A DNA stretch of 64,000 bases from assembly GCF_945952405.1 (NCBI RefSeq), contig NZ_CAMFIA010000003.1, positions 62,001 to 126,000 of the forward strand, given 5' to 3'. A program made the position numbers and the translations under genes. The stretch's first letter is position 1. Every line of letters begins with the position of its first letter. Below, piece after piece: positions 35,091 to 43,674 of this stretch. A model generated the notes under the pieces. That model searched no databases and was not told the origin of the DNA. It was given only the letters and a program-made list of their open reading frames with translations. The DNA is from an uncultured Stenotrophomonas sp. (lineage in GTDB: Bacteria; Pseudomonadota; Gammaproteobacteria; Xanthomonadales; Xanthomonadaceae).

Positions 35091-35285
35091 TTACTTGGTC
35101 AGGATCAGCTTGTCGTTGCTGGTGTGGCGCAGGCGATAGAAACGGTCGCCGTGCTGGATCAGGATTTCACGACGGCCCTTGAGCAGGGCTTCGCTGTCGA
35201 TAACCTCTTCCGGCGGAACGACGCGGACCGGACGATCGCGGAGGGTCAGCGTTTCGGGGCGCAGCAGTACAGGTTGAGCATTCAT
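35091..35285 (-). CDS. hemP: Hemin uptake protein HemP
   Basis: A 64-residue protein of the HemP/HmuP family, a small regulator needed with Fur for heme-receptor expression in several proteobacteria. The family core is visible: GRREILIQHGDRFYRLR followed by the C-terminal TSNDKLILTK. It is the first gene of the heme cluster, with a Fur box upstream at 35319-35333. An ATG two codons earlier (ending 35291) is an alternative start; neither has a strong ribosome site. Confidence 0.92.
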   Translation of the reverse strand: MNAQPVLLRPETLTLRDRPVRVVPPEEVIDSEALLKGRREILIQHGDRFYRLRHTSNDKLILTK

Positions 35286-35318
35286 GAGCATCTGGACTCG
35301 TGCGAGGGACGAGTTAAA

Positions 35319-35333
35319 TGATAATGATTCTCA
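35319..35333 (-). promoter_or_regulatory. Fur box upstream of hemP
   Basis: TGATAATGATTCTCA differs at one position from the 7-1-7 Fur consensus TGATAATNATTATCA. It ends 34 bases upstream of the hemP start, in an AT-rich stretch unlike the rest of the window. It implies iron-repressed transcription of hemP, the receptor and the two downstream genes. Confidence 0.85.
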
Positions 35334-35488
35334 GTTGACAATCAACAACCATTCTCAATTTGATTGATGGGATTAATTATCAAACTCAACGAATTGATAG
35401 ACTTCGTCAATTGAATGGCATTTGTGGAGGCGAGCCGTGCCCGGCTGCGCTTCGATCGCGTCCCGGTACAGCCCGCGCTTCGCGCGGA

Positions 35489-35699
35489 GCCGAGCATGGC
35501 TCGGCGCTACAGGGGAAGCCGGGCGCTGGAAGCCCGCGCTTCGCGCGGAGCCGAGCATGGCTCGGCGCCACAGGGGGAGCCACCGGGCGCTGGAAGCCCG
35601 CGCTTCGCGCGGAGCCGGGCATGGCTCGGCGCTACAGGGGGAGCCACCGGGCGCTGGAAGCCCGCGCTTCGCGCGGAGCCGGGCATGGCTCGGCGCTAC
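35489..35699 (-). repeat. Tandem array of four REP-containing units (61-64 bp period)
   Basis: REP cores lie at 35489-35510, 35550-35571, 35614-35635 and 35678-35699; on the minus strand each reads GTAGCGCCGAG(C) with its complement, the second copy having GTGG instead of GTAG. They are separated by a conserved spacer containing CGCGCTTCGCGCG and GGGAGCCACCGGGCGCTGG. The array fills most of the 422-bp gap between hemP and the aldo/keto reductase; a decayed extra half is at about 35427-35455. No gene is seen in this gap. Confidence 0.9.
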
Positions 35700-35713
35700 A
35701 GGAGGCGACGCCT

Positions 35714-36685
35714 TCAGGCGAACACGGCTTCGACCTGGGCCCAGCCGGCCGCGTCGACCTGCTCGAGCACGTCCAGCGCCTGCAGGTTCTGCAGCAACTG
35801 GCTGACCCGGCTGGCGCCGAGGATCACGCTGGAGACGTTCGGATTGCGCAGGCACCAGGCGATCGCCAGCGTCGCCGGCGCCTGGCCCAGCGCGCGCGCC
35901 AGCTCGCTGAAGCGGCGCACCTGGCCCAGGCGGGCTTCGGCGTCGGCGCCCAGCACCAGCTCCTGCAGCCATTGCATGCCCTCGCGGCCCAGCCGTGCGT
36001 CGGCCGGGATGCCCTGGTCGTACTTGCCGGTCAACAGGCCCGACGCCAATGGCGAGAAGATGGTGGTGCCCAGGCCGGCGCCGGCGTACAGCGGCGCGTA
36101 CTCCACCTCCACCCGCTCGCGGTGCAGCAGGTTGTACTGCGGCTGTTCCATCGATGGGCCCTGCAGGTTGCGCGCGGCGGCGATGTCCAGCGCCTGCTGG
36201 ATCTGCGTGGCCGACCACTCCGAGGTGCCCCAGTAGAGGATCTTGCCCTGCCGCACCAGGGTGTCCATGGCGTGCACGGTCTCGGCGATCGGCGCGTCCG
36301 GATCCGGACGGTGGCAGTAATAAAGGTCCAGGTAGTCCACCCGCAGGCGCTTGAGCGCGGCATGGCAGGCATCGGTCACATGCTTGCGCGACAGCCCGCG
36401 CTGGGTCGGCCGCGGGTCCTTGGCGCTGCCGAAGAACACCTTGCTGGAAACGCAGAAGCCATCGCGCGGCAGGCGCAGGTCGCTGATCACATCGCCCATC
36501 ACCTGTTCGGCGCGGCCGTTGGCATAGCCCTCGGCGTTGTCGAAGAAGTTGATTCCATGATCCCAGGCGGCCGCCACCAGGTTGCGGGCCTCGTCGCGCG
36601 GGATCTGGTTGCCGAAGGTCACCCAGGCACCGAAGGACAGAGCGGAAATCGGCAGGCCGGTGGAGCCCAGGCGACGGTATTGCAT
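35714..36685 (-). CDS. Aldo/keto reductase, Kv-beta-like
   Basis: An NADPH-dependent aldo/keto reductase (323 residues, TIM barrel). The catalytic tetrad is complete: Asp49, Tyr54 (in AEGYANG), Lys82 (VSSKVFF) and His125 (YYCHRPD). The overall pattern (GAWVTFG, YGTSEWS-like YWGTSEWSA, SVILGASRVSQL) places it with the AKR6/potassium-channel beta-subunit-like group common in bacteria. The substrate is unknown; methylglyoxal or other aldehydes are usual. Its 3' end abuts the REP array, and no partner gene is adjacent. Confidence 0.9.
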   Translation of the reverse strand: MQYRRLGSTGLPISALSFGAWVTFGNQIPRDEARNLVAAAWDHGINFFDNAEGYANGRAEQVMGDVISDLRLPRDGFCVSSKVFFGSAKDPRPTQRGLSRKHVTDACHAALKRLRVDYLDLYYCHRPDPDAPIAETVHAMDTLVRQGKILYWGTSEWSATQIQQALDIAAARNLQGPSMEQPQYNLLHRERVEVEYAPLYAGAGLGTTIFSPLASGLLTGKYDQGIPADARLGREGMQWLQELVLGADAEARLGQVRRFSELARALGQAPATLAIAWCLRNPNVSSVILGASRVSQLLQNLQALDVLEQVDAAGWAQVEAVFA

Positions 36686-36879
36686 GCGAATCTCCTGCTG
36701 CAGGCCCGCATCCGGGCCGGGATCGAACCCCCATTCTACCTGCCCCCGCCGGCCGCAAGCCCTTGTCGTTGCTGGCCTGATCGGGACCGATGGGTGCGCG
36801 CACGCTGCTTTTTCTTGCCCCGGCCCCTGCCCTGCACTAGGCTTCCCGTTTTTCGCGACGCCCCAGGGGAGTCACTCAC

Positions 36880-38178
36880 ATGGTCGAAGGTTTGGGCAGG
36901 ATCGGCTTCGGCCTGTTCGGGTTGGCGGTGCTGATCGGCATCACCTGGTTGTTTTCCAATAACAAGCGCGCGGTTGACTGGAAGCTGGTTGCCACCGGTA
37001 TCACCCTGCAGATCGCCTTCGCGGCGCTGGTGATCCTGGTGCCGGGCGGCCGCGACGTGTTCGATGCGCTGGGCCACGGCTTCGTCAAGGTGCTGAGCTA
37101 CGTCAACGAAGGCTCGGGGTTCATCTTCGGCTCGTTGATGGACACCAAGAACTACGGCTTCATCTTCGCCTTCCAGGTGCTGCCGACCATCATCTTCTTC
37201 TCGGCGCTGATGGGCGTGATGTACCACCTGAACATCATGCAGGCGATCGTGCGCGTGATGGCATGGGCGATCACCAAGGTGATGCGCGTGTCCGGTGCGG
37301 AAACCACCAGTGTCTGCGCCAGCGTCTTCATCGGCCAGACCGAGGCGCCGCTGACGGTGCGCCCGTACATCGCCAAGATGACCCAGTCCGAGCTGCTGAC
37401 CATGATGATCGGCGGCATGGCGCACATCGCCGGCGGCGTGCTGGCGGCCTACGTGGGCATGCTGGGCGGCGGTGATCCGGCGCAGCAGGCCTTCTACGCC
37501 AAGCACCTGCTGGCGGCGAGCATCATGGCCGCTCCGGCCACCCTGGTCGTGGCCAAGCTGCTGATTCCGGAAACCGGCACCCCGCTGACCCGCGGCACGG
37601 TGAAGATGGAAGTGGAGAAGACCTCCAGCAACATCATCGACGCCGCCGCTGCCGGTGCCGGTGACGGCCTGAAGCTGGCGCTGAATATCGGCGCGATGCT
37701 GCTGGCCTTCATCGCCCTGATCGCGCTGCTGAACGCACCGCTGACCTGGATCGGCGAAGTGACCGGCCTGGCTGCGCAGATCGGCAAGCCGACCAACCTG
37801 TCGACCATCTTCGGCTACCTGCTGGCCCCGATCGCCTGGGTGATCGGTACCCCGTGGGCCGATGCCACCACGGTCGGCTCGCTGATCGGCCAGAAGGTCG
37901 TGATCAACGAGTTCGTCGCCTACACCGAACTGTCGCAGATCGTGAACGGCCAGGTGGCGGGCGTGAGCCTGTCCGACGAAGGTCGCCTGATCGCCACCTA
38001 CGCGCTGTGCGGCTTCGCCAACTTCAGCTCGATCGCGATCCAGATTGGCGGCATCGGCGGCCTGGCACCGGAACGCCGCCACGACCTGGCCAAGTTCGGC
38101 CTGCGCGCGGTGCTGGGCGGTACCATTGCCACCTTCATGACGGCGACCATCGCCGGCGTGCTGACGCACTTCAGTTGA
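36880..38178 (+). CDS. NupC-type concentrative nucleoside transporter
   Basis: A 432-residue inner-membrane cation/nucleoside symporter of the CNT family. An N-terminal helix triplet precedes the gate domain, and the core motifs GQTEAPLTVRPYIAKMTQSEL and NEFVAYTEL are present (only parts cited), as is GFANFSSIAIQIGGIGGL near the end; these hold the nucleoside and Na+/H+. The next gene, a ribokinase-like kinase, starts 25 bases later, so nucleoside uptake and phosphorylation are probably coupled. A GGGGAG ribosome site precedes the ATG. Confidence 0.92.
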   Translation: MVEGLGRIGFGLFGLAVLIGITWLFSNNKRAVDWKLVATGITLQIAFAALVILVPGGRDVFDALGHGFVKVLSYVNEGSGFIFGSLMDTKNYGFIFAFQVLPTIIFFSALMGVMYHLNIMQAIVRVMAWAITKVMRVSGAETTSVCASVFIGQTEAPLTVRPYIAKMTQSELLTMMIGGMAHIAGGVLAAYVGMLGGGDPAQQAFYAKHLLAASIMAAPATLVVAKLLIPETGTPLTRGTVKMEVEKTSSNIIDAAAAGAGDGLKLALNIGAMLLAFIALIALLNAPLTWIGEVTGLAAQIGKPTNLSTIFGYLLAPIAWVIGTPWADATTVGSLIGQKVVINEFVAYTELSQIVNGQVAGVSLSDEGRLIATYALCGFANFSSIAIQIGGIGGLAPERRHDLAKFGLRAVLGGTIATFMTATIAGVLTHFS

Positions 38179-38203
38179 ACCCTTGGTTGAGAAAAGATTC
38201 CCT

Positions 38204-39169
38204 ATGAGCAGCAGTGTCGTTGTCGTCGGTTCCTTCAATGTCGATCACGTGTGGCGGTGCGAGTCGCTGCCGGCACCGGGTGCGACCATTGCCGGCCGCT
38301 ACAGCACCGGCCCGGGTGGCAAGGGCTTCAACCAGGCGGTCGCGGCCTGCCGCGCCGGCGCCGAGACCCGCTTCGTCTGCGCGCTGGGCGATGATGCCGG
38401 CGGCACCACCGCGCGCGAACTGGCCGCGCAGGATGGCTTCGAGCTGATCGCCGAAGCCAGCAGCGAACCGACCGGCACCGCCGGCATCTATGTCGATGCC
38501 CGTGGCCGCAACACCATCGTGATCGGCCCCGGCGCCAACGCCGCGCTGAGCACCGATTTCCTGCAACAGCAGCAGTCGCTGCTGACCAGCGCCAAGGTCG
38601 TGCTGGTGCAGCTGGAATCGCCGGTGCAGACCATCGAAGCGGCACTGGCCACCGCCCGCGAGGCCGGCGTCACCACGGTGCTCAACACCGCGCCGGCCGA
38701 TGCACCCTCGACCATCGGCCTGCTCAAGCTGGCCGATGTGATCACGCCGAACGAGACCGAGTTCGCCGCCCTGCTCGGTCGCCACGTCGGCGAGCGCGTA
38801 GACGCCAACGACGTCGCCGCGCTGGATGGCGCCAGCCTGCACGCGCTGTGCCGCAAGCTGGTCGGCAACGGCACGGTGGTGGTGACCCTGGGTTCGGTGG
38901 GCGTGTTCGTTTCGCACGCCGACGAGAACCTGCGCGGCGATACCCAGCCGTACTACCGCGTGGGCGCCGAACAGGTGCAGGCGATCGACACCACCGGTGC
39001 CGGTGATGCCTTCAACGGCGCGCTGGCGGCATCGCTGGCGCAGGTTGCCGATGCCCCGTTCGCCCGCCACGTGCGCTTCGCCAACCAGTTCGCCGGCCGC
39101 TCCACCGAGAAGGAAGGTGCGGCGGCGGCAATGCCGCGCTTCACTCCGGCCGACGCGGAAGTGAAGTAG
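38204..39169 (+). CDS. Ribokinase-family (PfkB) sugar or nucleoside kinase
   Basis: A 321-residue cytoplasmic kinase. The PfkB N-terminal glycine motif GPGGKGFNQAVAACRAG and the C-terminal anion-hole motif IDTTGAGDAFNGALA (catalytic Asp in GAGD) are intact. RbsK phosphorylates ribose, but the neighbouring nucleoside transporter makes a nucleoside substrate as likely. The start ATG 38204 is chosen over an upstream TTG. The final codon AAG is followed by TAG, and that TAG lies inside the GTAG of a REP element, so the repeat provides the stop codon. Confidence 0.9.
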   Translation: MSSSVVVVGSFNVDHVWRCESLPAPGATIAGRYSTGPGGKGFNQAVAACRAGAETRFVCALGDDAGGTTARELAAQDGFELIAEASSEPTGTAGIYVDARGRNTIVIGPGANAALSTDFLQQQQSLLTSAKVVLVQLESPVQTIEAALATAREAGVTTVLNTAPADAPSTIGLLKLADVITPNETEFAALLGRHVGERVDANDVAALDGASLHALCRKLVGNGTVVVTLGSVGVFVSHADENLRGDTQPYYRVGAEQVQAIDTTGAGDAFNGALAASLAQVADAPFARHVRFANQFAGRSTEKEGAAAAMPRFTPADAEVK

Positions 39170-39189
39170 ATCCACGCCACGCGTGGATG
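39166..39189 (+). repeat. SMAG-type REP overlapping the kinase stop codon
   Basis: GTAGATCCACGCCACGCGTGGATG. Its GTAG covers the last base of the Lys codon and the TAG stop of the upstream kinase. Confidence 0.9.
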
Positions 39190-39201
39190 AAATGGATGAA
39201 A

Positions 39202-39236
39202 AAGCCCGGGCATGCAGATGCCCGGGCTTCTTTTTT
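39202..39236 (+). terminator. Strong rho-independent terminator
   Basis: A 12-bp stem (AAGCCCGGGCAT pairing with ATGCCCGGGCTT), a GCAG loop, then C and six T. It ends the nucleoside transporter-kinase transcript. Confidence 0.95.
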
Positions 39237-39274
39237 GCCGACCAGGAAACGGGCCGCCCGGGCGCTAACCGCCC

Positions 39275-40659
39275 TCAGGCCTGCATGACCGGCGCGGCGC
39301 GCGCCGGCTGCAGCTGTTCCTCCTGGCTGCGCTGCAACGCCTGCGCCTGTTCCTGCGCCTGGCGCTGATCGTTCACCGCCAGCTGCTGGAACGACTGCTC
39401 GGGTGGCGTGGCCAGCGCCTGTGCGGTGGGCATCTGCGTACGCAGATGGGCCGGGTCGGACGGCTCGCCCTGCACCACGAAGACGTTCTGCCCCGGCTGC
39501 AGGCCGGGCGCCGGGCCATTCAGCAGCACATGGTCCACCCGCTGCAGCCCCTGCCCTGCGGCCAGCGTGGTCAGGCTGGCCGCCATGCATTCGCTGTGCC
39601 GGTCCCAGGTTTTGCCGACCTGCGCATCCAGCCCCTGCACACCGGCCACGCACTGCGCGTACAGCGCATGCCGCGGATGCTGTGGTGAGGTTGGATCCAC
39701 TGCCGCTGCCAGCGGACGCTCCGGCTGCGGGTCCAGTGGCGCAGCGTCGCTCAGCACCTCCGGGCTCCGCATGATCGGCCGATCCCGGTTGGGATCCTCC
39801 GGATGGAACTGCTGTCGCAGCTCTTCACGCAGTTGCCGGGTGGCGCGCGCATCGTCCAGATAGCGCAGGGTCTCCGGTTTGGTGACCGGCACCGTTCCCA
39901 TCGAAATCGAACCGAGCGGCAGCGGAATCGGCGTCGCGCCAAGCGGCACGCTGATCGGAGCATTCACTTCGTGCTGCCAGCCGTTGGCATCATGCACATA
40001 CCACTTCCCACGATGCAGCACCCGATCCGGATCCAGATTGGTCACCGGCTTGATCAGGCCATGCGGCGCGCGCGCGTTCGCCATATCGTGCATATAGCTC
40101 TCCGGATCCTGCAAGTGGTCACGGTACTTGAGGAGCACCAGCATCGACGTCTGCGTGCCGCGATCCAGCCCCAGATTGCGATTGTCCAGCAGCATCTTCC
40201 AGGCGGCTTCGGCTTCTTCCCTGCCACCGTACGCGCGGGCGGCGACGATGAGTTTGTAGGGTGTCCAGGCGGAAGGATGGATGCCTCGACCCTGGAAGGT
40301 GGAATCGTGCGAGGCTTGGACATCCTCAACGGGAAGATTCAGCGCGAGATCCGTTTCTCCACGGTCAAAGCGCCATGATCGCAACGGAGGTCTGCCTTCA
40401 TCAACTCGACGCCAAACGCCTGCCAATCGCCCTCACTCATATGGACACCGTCAGCCAACGCCTGGCGATTGGCAAAGGTGTTGGCAGTGGCACCGGGAAC
40501 ATTATCGTTTCGAACCACGCCCAGGGCGAGCAGCGCATATCCATCGCTGCCTTGCTTCTGCGCCAGATAGTTGAAGTAGAGCTCCCGGTTATCCGCTGCA
40601 GCATAGGCGCTGAGGATCTCGAGATCCTTCCGATTCAGTCCTGCTCCAACGGTGCTCAT
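39275..40659 (-). pseudogene. Frameshifted XVIPCD type IV secretion effector
   Basis: An antibacterial effector gene of the Xanthomonadales T4SS, split over two frames. The 5' frame (40659 to 40339) encodes an N-terminal part starting NRKDLEILSAYAAADNREL with ALLALGVVRNDNV. The 3' frame (open to 39275) continues with DLALNLPVEDVQASHDSTF and ends in an XVIPCD-like C terminus: HALYAQCVAGVQGLDAQVGK, RVDHVLLN, VFVVQGE and a Gln-rich tail. The change of frame must lie at about 40350-40395. The gene starts in an ATGA overlap with the lipoprotein gene upstream, the usual immunity-effector arrangement. It is either a broken effector or a sequencing error. The toxic activity is unknown. Confidence 0.8.
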
Positions 40660-41510
40660 TTGCCCTCCTTCCTGCGGATGTTGTCAATCAGCAGCGCGCG
40701 CGCACGTGCTTCCATTTTTCTCCAGTTCGGCAAGCCCTCGCGGGGATAGTTCACATTGACGACGGTGTTGAGCTCCTCAATGACGAACTTCTGCTTGCAC
40801 TCGGCAAATCCGTAGACCTTCTTTTTCACCATTTTTCCGTCACGGTACTCGACACCCGATTCGATGATCTCGCGTGGCGTGCATTCGATCAGCTGGTCGA
40901 TTTCGCCTGACGCGTCATGGGAAACGTACCAGTCGTAGTGGGAGTCAGACTTCATCACTGACGCGGTTTCTCTAATGCCCCGTGCACGCTGGTAGTTACG
41001 GATCTTCTGAATATCGATGAAGTACGGAACAAGCCCATGTACAGGCTCCCCCTGGATGCGTCCCTCCAGTGATGCCGCCGGATCATCCGGTGCATACGAG
41101 CGTGGCGTATAGGCATTTCGAAGCACCTGCCGTACATCGATCCTGTCGATGTACGCGTAATCGACAGTGACTGTGCGCACTGCCACGTCCACACTGGGGT
41201 TGATCCGTTCACCCGGCTTGAAGGGCAGTAGGCGGGGATACTCCAGCGCCAGGCCAAAGCTGCCGTCATGCTCCGGGCCCATCTGGTTGTAGTAGTAGTT
41301 CTGCGGCAGCTCCAGCAGGTACGGGCCAACACAGGCCTGCTTCAGCGGTACTGGCACGGCATAGGCGTCCTGCGGGCCAATGCTGCGTTTGCGTGTGCAC
41401 CCCTGCTCGTTGGTCTGCGTGGGAGACATGTTGCGCGGCACATCACGCTGCGCACACGCCGCCAGCGGAAGCGCCAACGCGAACACCAGCAGGGAACGGA
41501 TCAGGGGCAT
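40656..41510 (-). CDS. Putative lipoprotein immunity protein of the XVIPCD effector
   Basis: A 284-residue lipoprotein: signal peptide ending in the lipobox LPLAACA (Cys19), then a soluble domain. The C-terminal half (LIECTPREII, then FAECKQKF and NWRKMEARARALL) recalls the Tli4-type immunity domain, with Cys-x-x-x-x-Phe and NW..ME patterns. It is encoded directly upstream of, and coupled to, the effector gene, which is the usual order for X-T4SS immunity proteins that sit in the periplasm and protect the producer. The region has lower GC than its surroundings, fitting transfer. The immunity role is inference. Confidence 0.75.
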   Translation of the reverse strand: MPLIRSLLVFALALPLAACAQRDVPRNMSPTQTNEQGCTRKRSIGPQDAYAVPVPLKQACVGPYLLELPQNYYYNQMGPEHDGSFGLALEYPRLLPFKPGERINPSVDVAVRTVTVDYAYIDRIDVRQVLRNAYTPRSYAPDDPAASLEGRIQGEPVHGLVPYFIDIQKIRNYQRARGIRETASVMKSDSHYDWYVSHDASGEIDQLIECTPREIIESGVEYRDGKMVKKKVYGFAECKQKFVIEELNTVVNVNYPREGLPNWRKMEARARALLIDNIRRKEGK

Positions 41511-41587
41511 GACAGTCCTTGTGATCGAGTTCTGGCCGCGATGTCGGCTCATCGGTTTATCAGCCTGCAGCGGAGACACCTGTCGAA

Positions 41588-41790
41588 TCAAGAGCTGATA
41601 CCGACAGCGTCCTCTTGATCCAAAGTGGCAGGCTCGTCGCCGCCATCCTGTTGATCGATGTTGTCCACGAAGAGCCGATGCGCAGGCTGCTGCATGCGTC
41701 GCCGACACGCATGTTGCAACGCCGCGATCTGCGCTCTTTACCAGCTTGCCAATTCGGATCTCAACGCCTGGAACGACAGCTTCGCGTGAG
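41588..41790 (-). pseudogene. Reading-frame remnant with an internal stop
   Basis: In the minus frame ending with TGA at 41588-41590 a protein-like stretch can be read: KLSFQALRSELASW, a TAA at 41738-41740, then RAQIAALQHACRRRMQQ and a charged acidic tail (NIDQQDGGDEP...). The composition looks like a real C terminus rather than random frame. It could be the rest of an older effector or mobile gene, or a short gene starting at the ATG in RRRMQQ. It lies just upstream of the immunity gene. I found no family match. Confidence 0.4.
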
Positions 41791-41982
41791 GTGCATCAGA
41801 TGAATGTCTGCACCTGAGCACTGCTGATGCCCGTGCAGCATGAATGCGTGGCGCTGGACCGGCTCGGTGCCGGGCTGCGGATCGACCCGTCGCGCTGACC
41901 CCACCTGCTGCGACCGCCTGTCGCATTGCCGGCGTCGCCGCCCTCGCCCACCATCCGCGCAGCTTTCCTGCACGGGCTGGAC

Positions 41983-42414
41983 ATGGACGGATTCCCCTGG
42001 CTGCTGGTCGCGGCCGCAGGCAGCGCCATCGCGGCCCTGCTGCACATCGGCTGCATCGCCTTCGGCGCCCCCTGGTACCAGCGTTTCGGCGCCGGCCCGC
42101 GCATGGTCCGGCTGGCCCAGGCCGGCCATTGGTGGCCGCCCGTGATGACTGCTGGCATCACCACGCTGCTGGTCGCCTGGGCCTTGTACGCGCTGGCGGC
42201 CGCCGGCTGGCATCCGCCGCTGCCGGCCAGCCGCCTGGTGCTGCCCGCGATTGCCGCGTTGCTGCTGCTGCGCGCTGCCATGGGCTTCGGCCTGGCGCTG
42301 TTCCGCCCCGGCTACAACGGCGTGCGCTTCTGGGCGGTCAGTTCACTGGTCTGCCTCGGCCTGGGCGTGGCCTTCGCACTGGGGACCGGCCAGGCCTGGG
42401 AAACGCTGGGCTAG
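41983..42414 (+). CDS. Hypothetical inner-membrane protein
   Basis: A 143-residue polytopic protein with four hydrophobic helices (about 5-27, 52-74, 83-104, 114-136). The first helix ends GCIAFGAPWY and a polar segment HWWPPVMT precedes the second. The ATG at 41983 is favoured because the conserved character begins there; an upstream TTG at 41926 is in frame. Similar short membrane proteins occur singly in Xanthomonadaceae; the function is unknown. It is flanked by imperfect copies of a 21-bp sequence at 41823-41843 and 42570-42590. Confidence 0.7.
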   Translation: MDGFPWLLVAAAGSAIAALLHIGCIAFGAPWYQRFGAGPRMVRLAQAGHWWPPVMTAGITTLLVAWALYALAAAGWHPPLPASRLVLPAIAALLLLRAAMGFGLALFRPGYNGVRFWAVSSLVCLGLGVAFALGTGQAWETLG

Positions 42415-42664
42415 CGGCCGGCGCCGGGGGCGCGCGGCGCGCGTCCACCGGCAGTCGACGTTACCGCTGGCCCGGCCCGGCGACCGTCCCGACCTGGCTG
42501 CATCGGCCCGCACCCAGCCGCCCACCATCGCCCGCGCATGGGGGTGCGGGAAGCAACCGTCAAGCATCTGCTGATGCCGGTACGGCATGAGGTCGGTGCC
42601 GATCGGCCTGAACCCGGGCCCCGCTGACACGATCGCGTTGCCGCCCGCAGCCTACAATGGGCGC

Positions 42665-43660
42665 ATGCAGATCGGCCCCTACACCATTGCCCCCAACGTC
42701 GTGCTGGCGCCCATGGCCGGCGTCACCGACAAGCCCTTCCGCCTGCTGTGCAAACGGCTGGGTGCGGGCCTGGCCGCCTCGGAAATGACCATCAGCGACC
42801 CGCGGTTCTGGAACACGCGCAAGTCGATCCACCGCATGGACCATGAGGGCGAACCGGCTCCGATCAGCGTGCAGATTGCCGGCACCGAGCCGCAGCAGCT
42901 GGCCGAGGCGGCACGCTACAACGTCGACCACGGCGCGCAGATCATCGACATCAACATGGGCTGCCCGGCCAAGAAGGTGTGCAACGCCTGGGCCGGCTCG
43001 GCGCTGATGCGCGACGAACAGCTGGTGGCGCGCATCCTGGAGGCGGTGGTCAACGCCGTGGACGTGCCGGTCACCCTGAAGATCCGCACCGGCTGGGACT
43101 GTGACCACCGCAATGGCCCGCTGATCGCGCGCATCGCCGAGGACAGTGGTATTGCCGCGCTGGCCGTGCACGGGCGTACCCGCGACCAGCACTACACCGG
43201 CCAGGCCGAGTACGCCACCATTGCTGAGATCAAGGCCGCACTTCGCATTCCGGTGATCGCCAACGGCGATATCGATTCGCCGCAGAAGGCCGCCTTCGTG
43301 CTGCGGCAGACCGGCGTGGATGCGGTGATGATCGGCCGCTCGGCGCAGGGCCGGCCGTGGATTTTCCGCGAGGTGGCGCACTACCTGGCCACCGGTGAGG
43401 AACTGCCACCGCCGTCGCTGGCCGAGGTGCGCGACATCCTGCTCGGCCACCTGCATGCGCTGCATGCGTTCTATGGCGAGCCGCAGGGCGTGCGCATCGC
43501 GCGCAAGCACCTGGGCTGGTACGCCAAGGACCGGCCGGAGAACGCCGCGTTCCGTGCGGTGGTCAACCGTGCCGAGGACCCCCAGAGCCAGATCGCACTG
43601 ACCACCGAGTACTTCGACCGCCTGATCGCCGGGGAACCGGTGCTGTCTTCGGCCGCCTGA
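42665..43660 (+). CDS. dusB: tRNA-dihydrouridine synthase DusB
   Basis: FMN- and NADPH-dependent reduction of uridine 17 (and related positions) in tRNA. 331 residues. Dus landmarks: LAPMAGVTDKPFRLL, the catalytic cysteine in MGCPAKKVCNAWAGSALM, GRTRDQHYTG, ANGDI and GRSAQGRPWIF. The start ATG at 42665 follows a non-coding 250 bases. In enterobacteria dusB is followed by fis; no fis gene is seen here, the next gene being a methyltransferase. Confidence 0.93.
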   Translation: MQIGPYTIAPNVVLAPMAGVTDKPFRLLCKRLGAGLAASEMTISDPRFWNTRKSIHRMDHEGEPAPISVQIAGTEPQQLAEAARYNVDHGAQIIDINMGCPAKKVCNAWAGSALMRDEQLVARILEAVVNAVDVPVTLKIRTGWDCDHRNGPLIARIAEDSGIAALAVHGRTRDQHYTGQAEYATIAEIKAALRIPVIANGDIDSPQKAAFVLRQTGVDAVMIGRSAQGRPWIFREVAHYLATGEELPPPSLAEVRDILLGHLHALHAFYGEPQGVRIARKHLGWYAKDRPENAAFRAVVNRAEDPQSQIALTTEYFDRLIAGEPVLSSAA

Positions 43661-43674
43661 TTCTCCCCATCGGC

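Noticed and set aside
32254..35139. A 961-residue open frame on the plus strand
   Set aside because: It is antisense to the heme receptor and its neighbours, lacks known motifs, and is the usual result of high GC3 on the opposite strand.
35340..35370. Second Fur box near hemP
   Set aside because: The sequence around AACCATTCTCAA has about five mismatches to the 15-bp consensus.
35489..35699. CRISPR array
   Set aside because: Repeats are palindromic REPs, and the spacers are themselves repeated rather than unique. No cas genes. The same holds for 45801-45903 and 59022-59201.
35360..36934. Open frames running through the REP array
   Set aside because: They arise because repeat units keep one frame open; no start context and no protein-like sequence.
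41615..41803. 62-residue plus-strand open frame
   Set aside because: Arg/Leu-rich, no ribosome site; the minus-strand remnant explains the region better.
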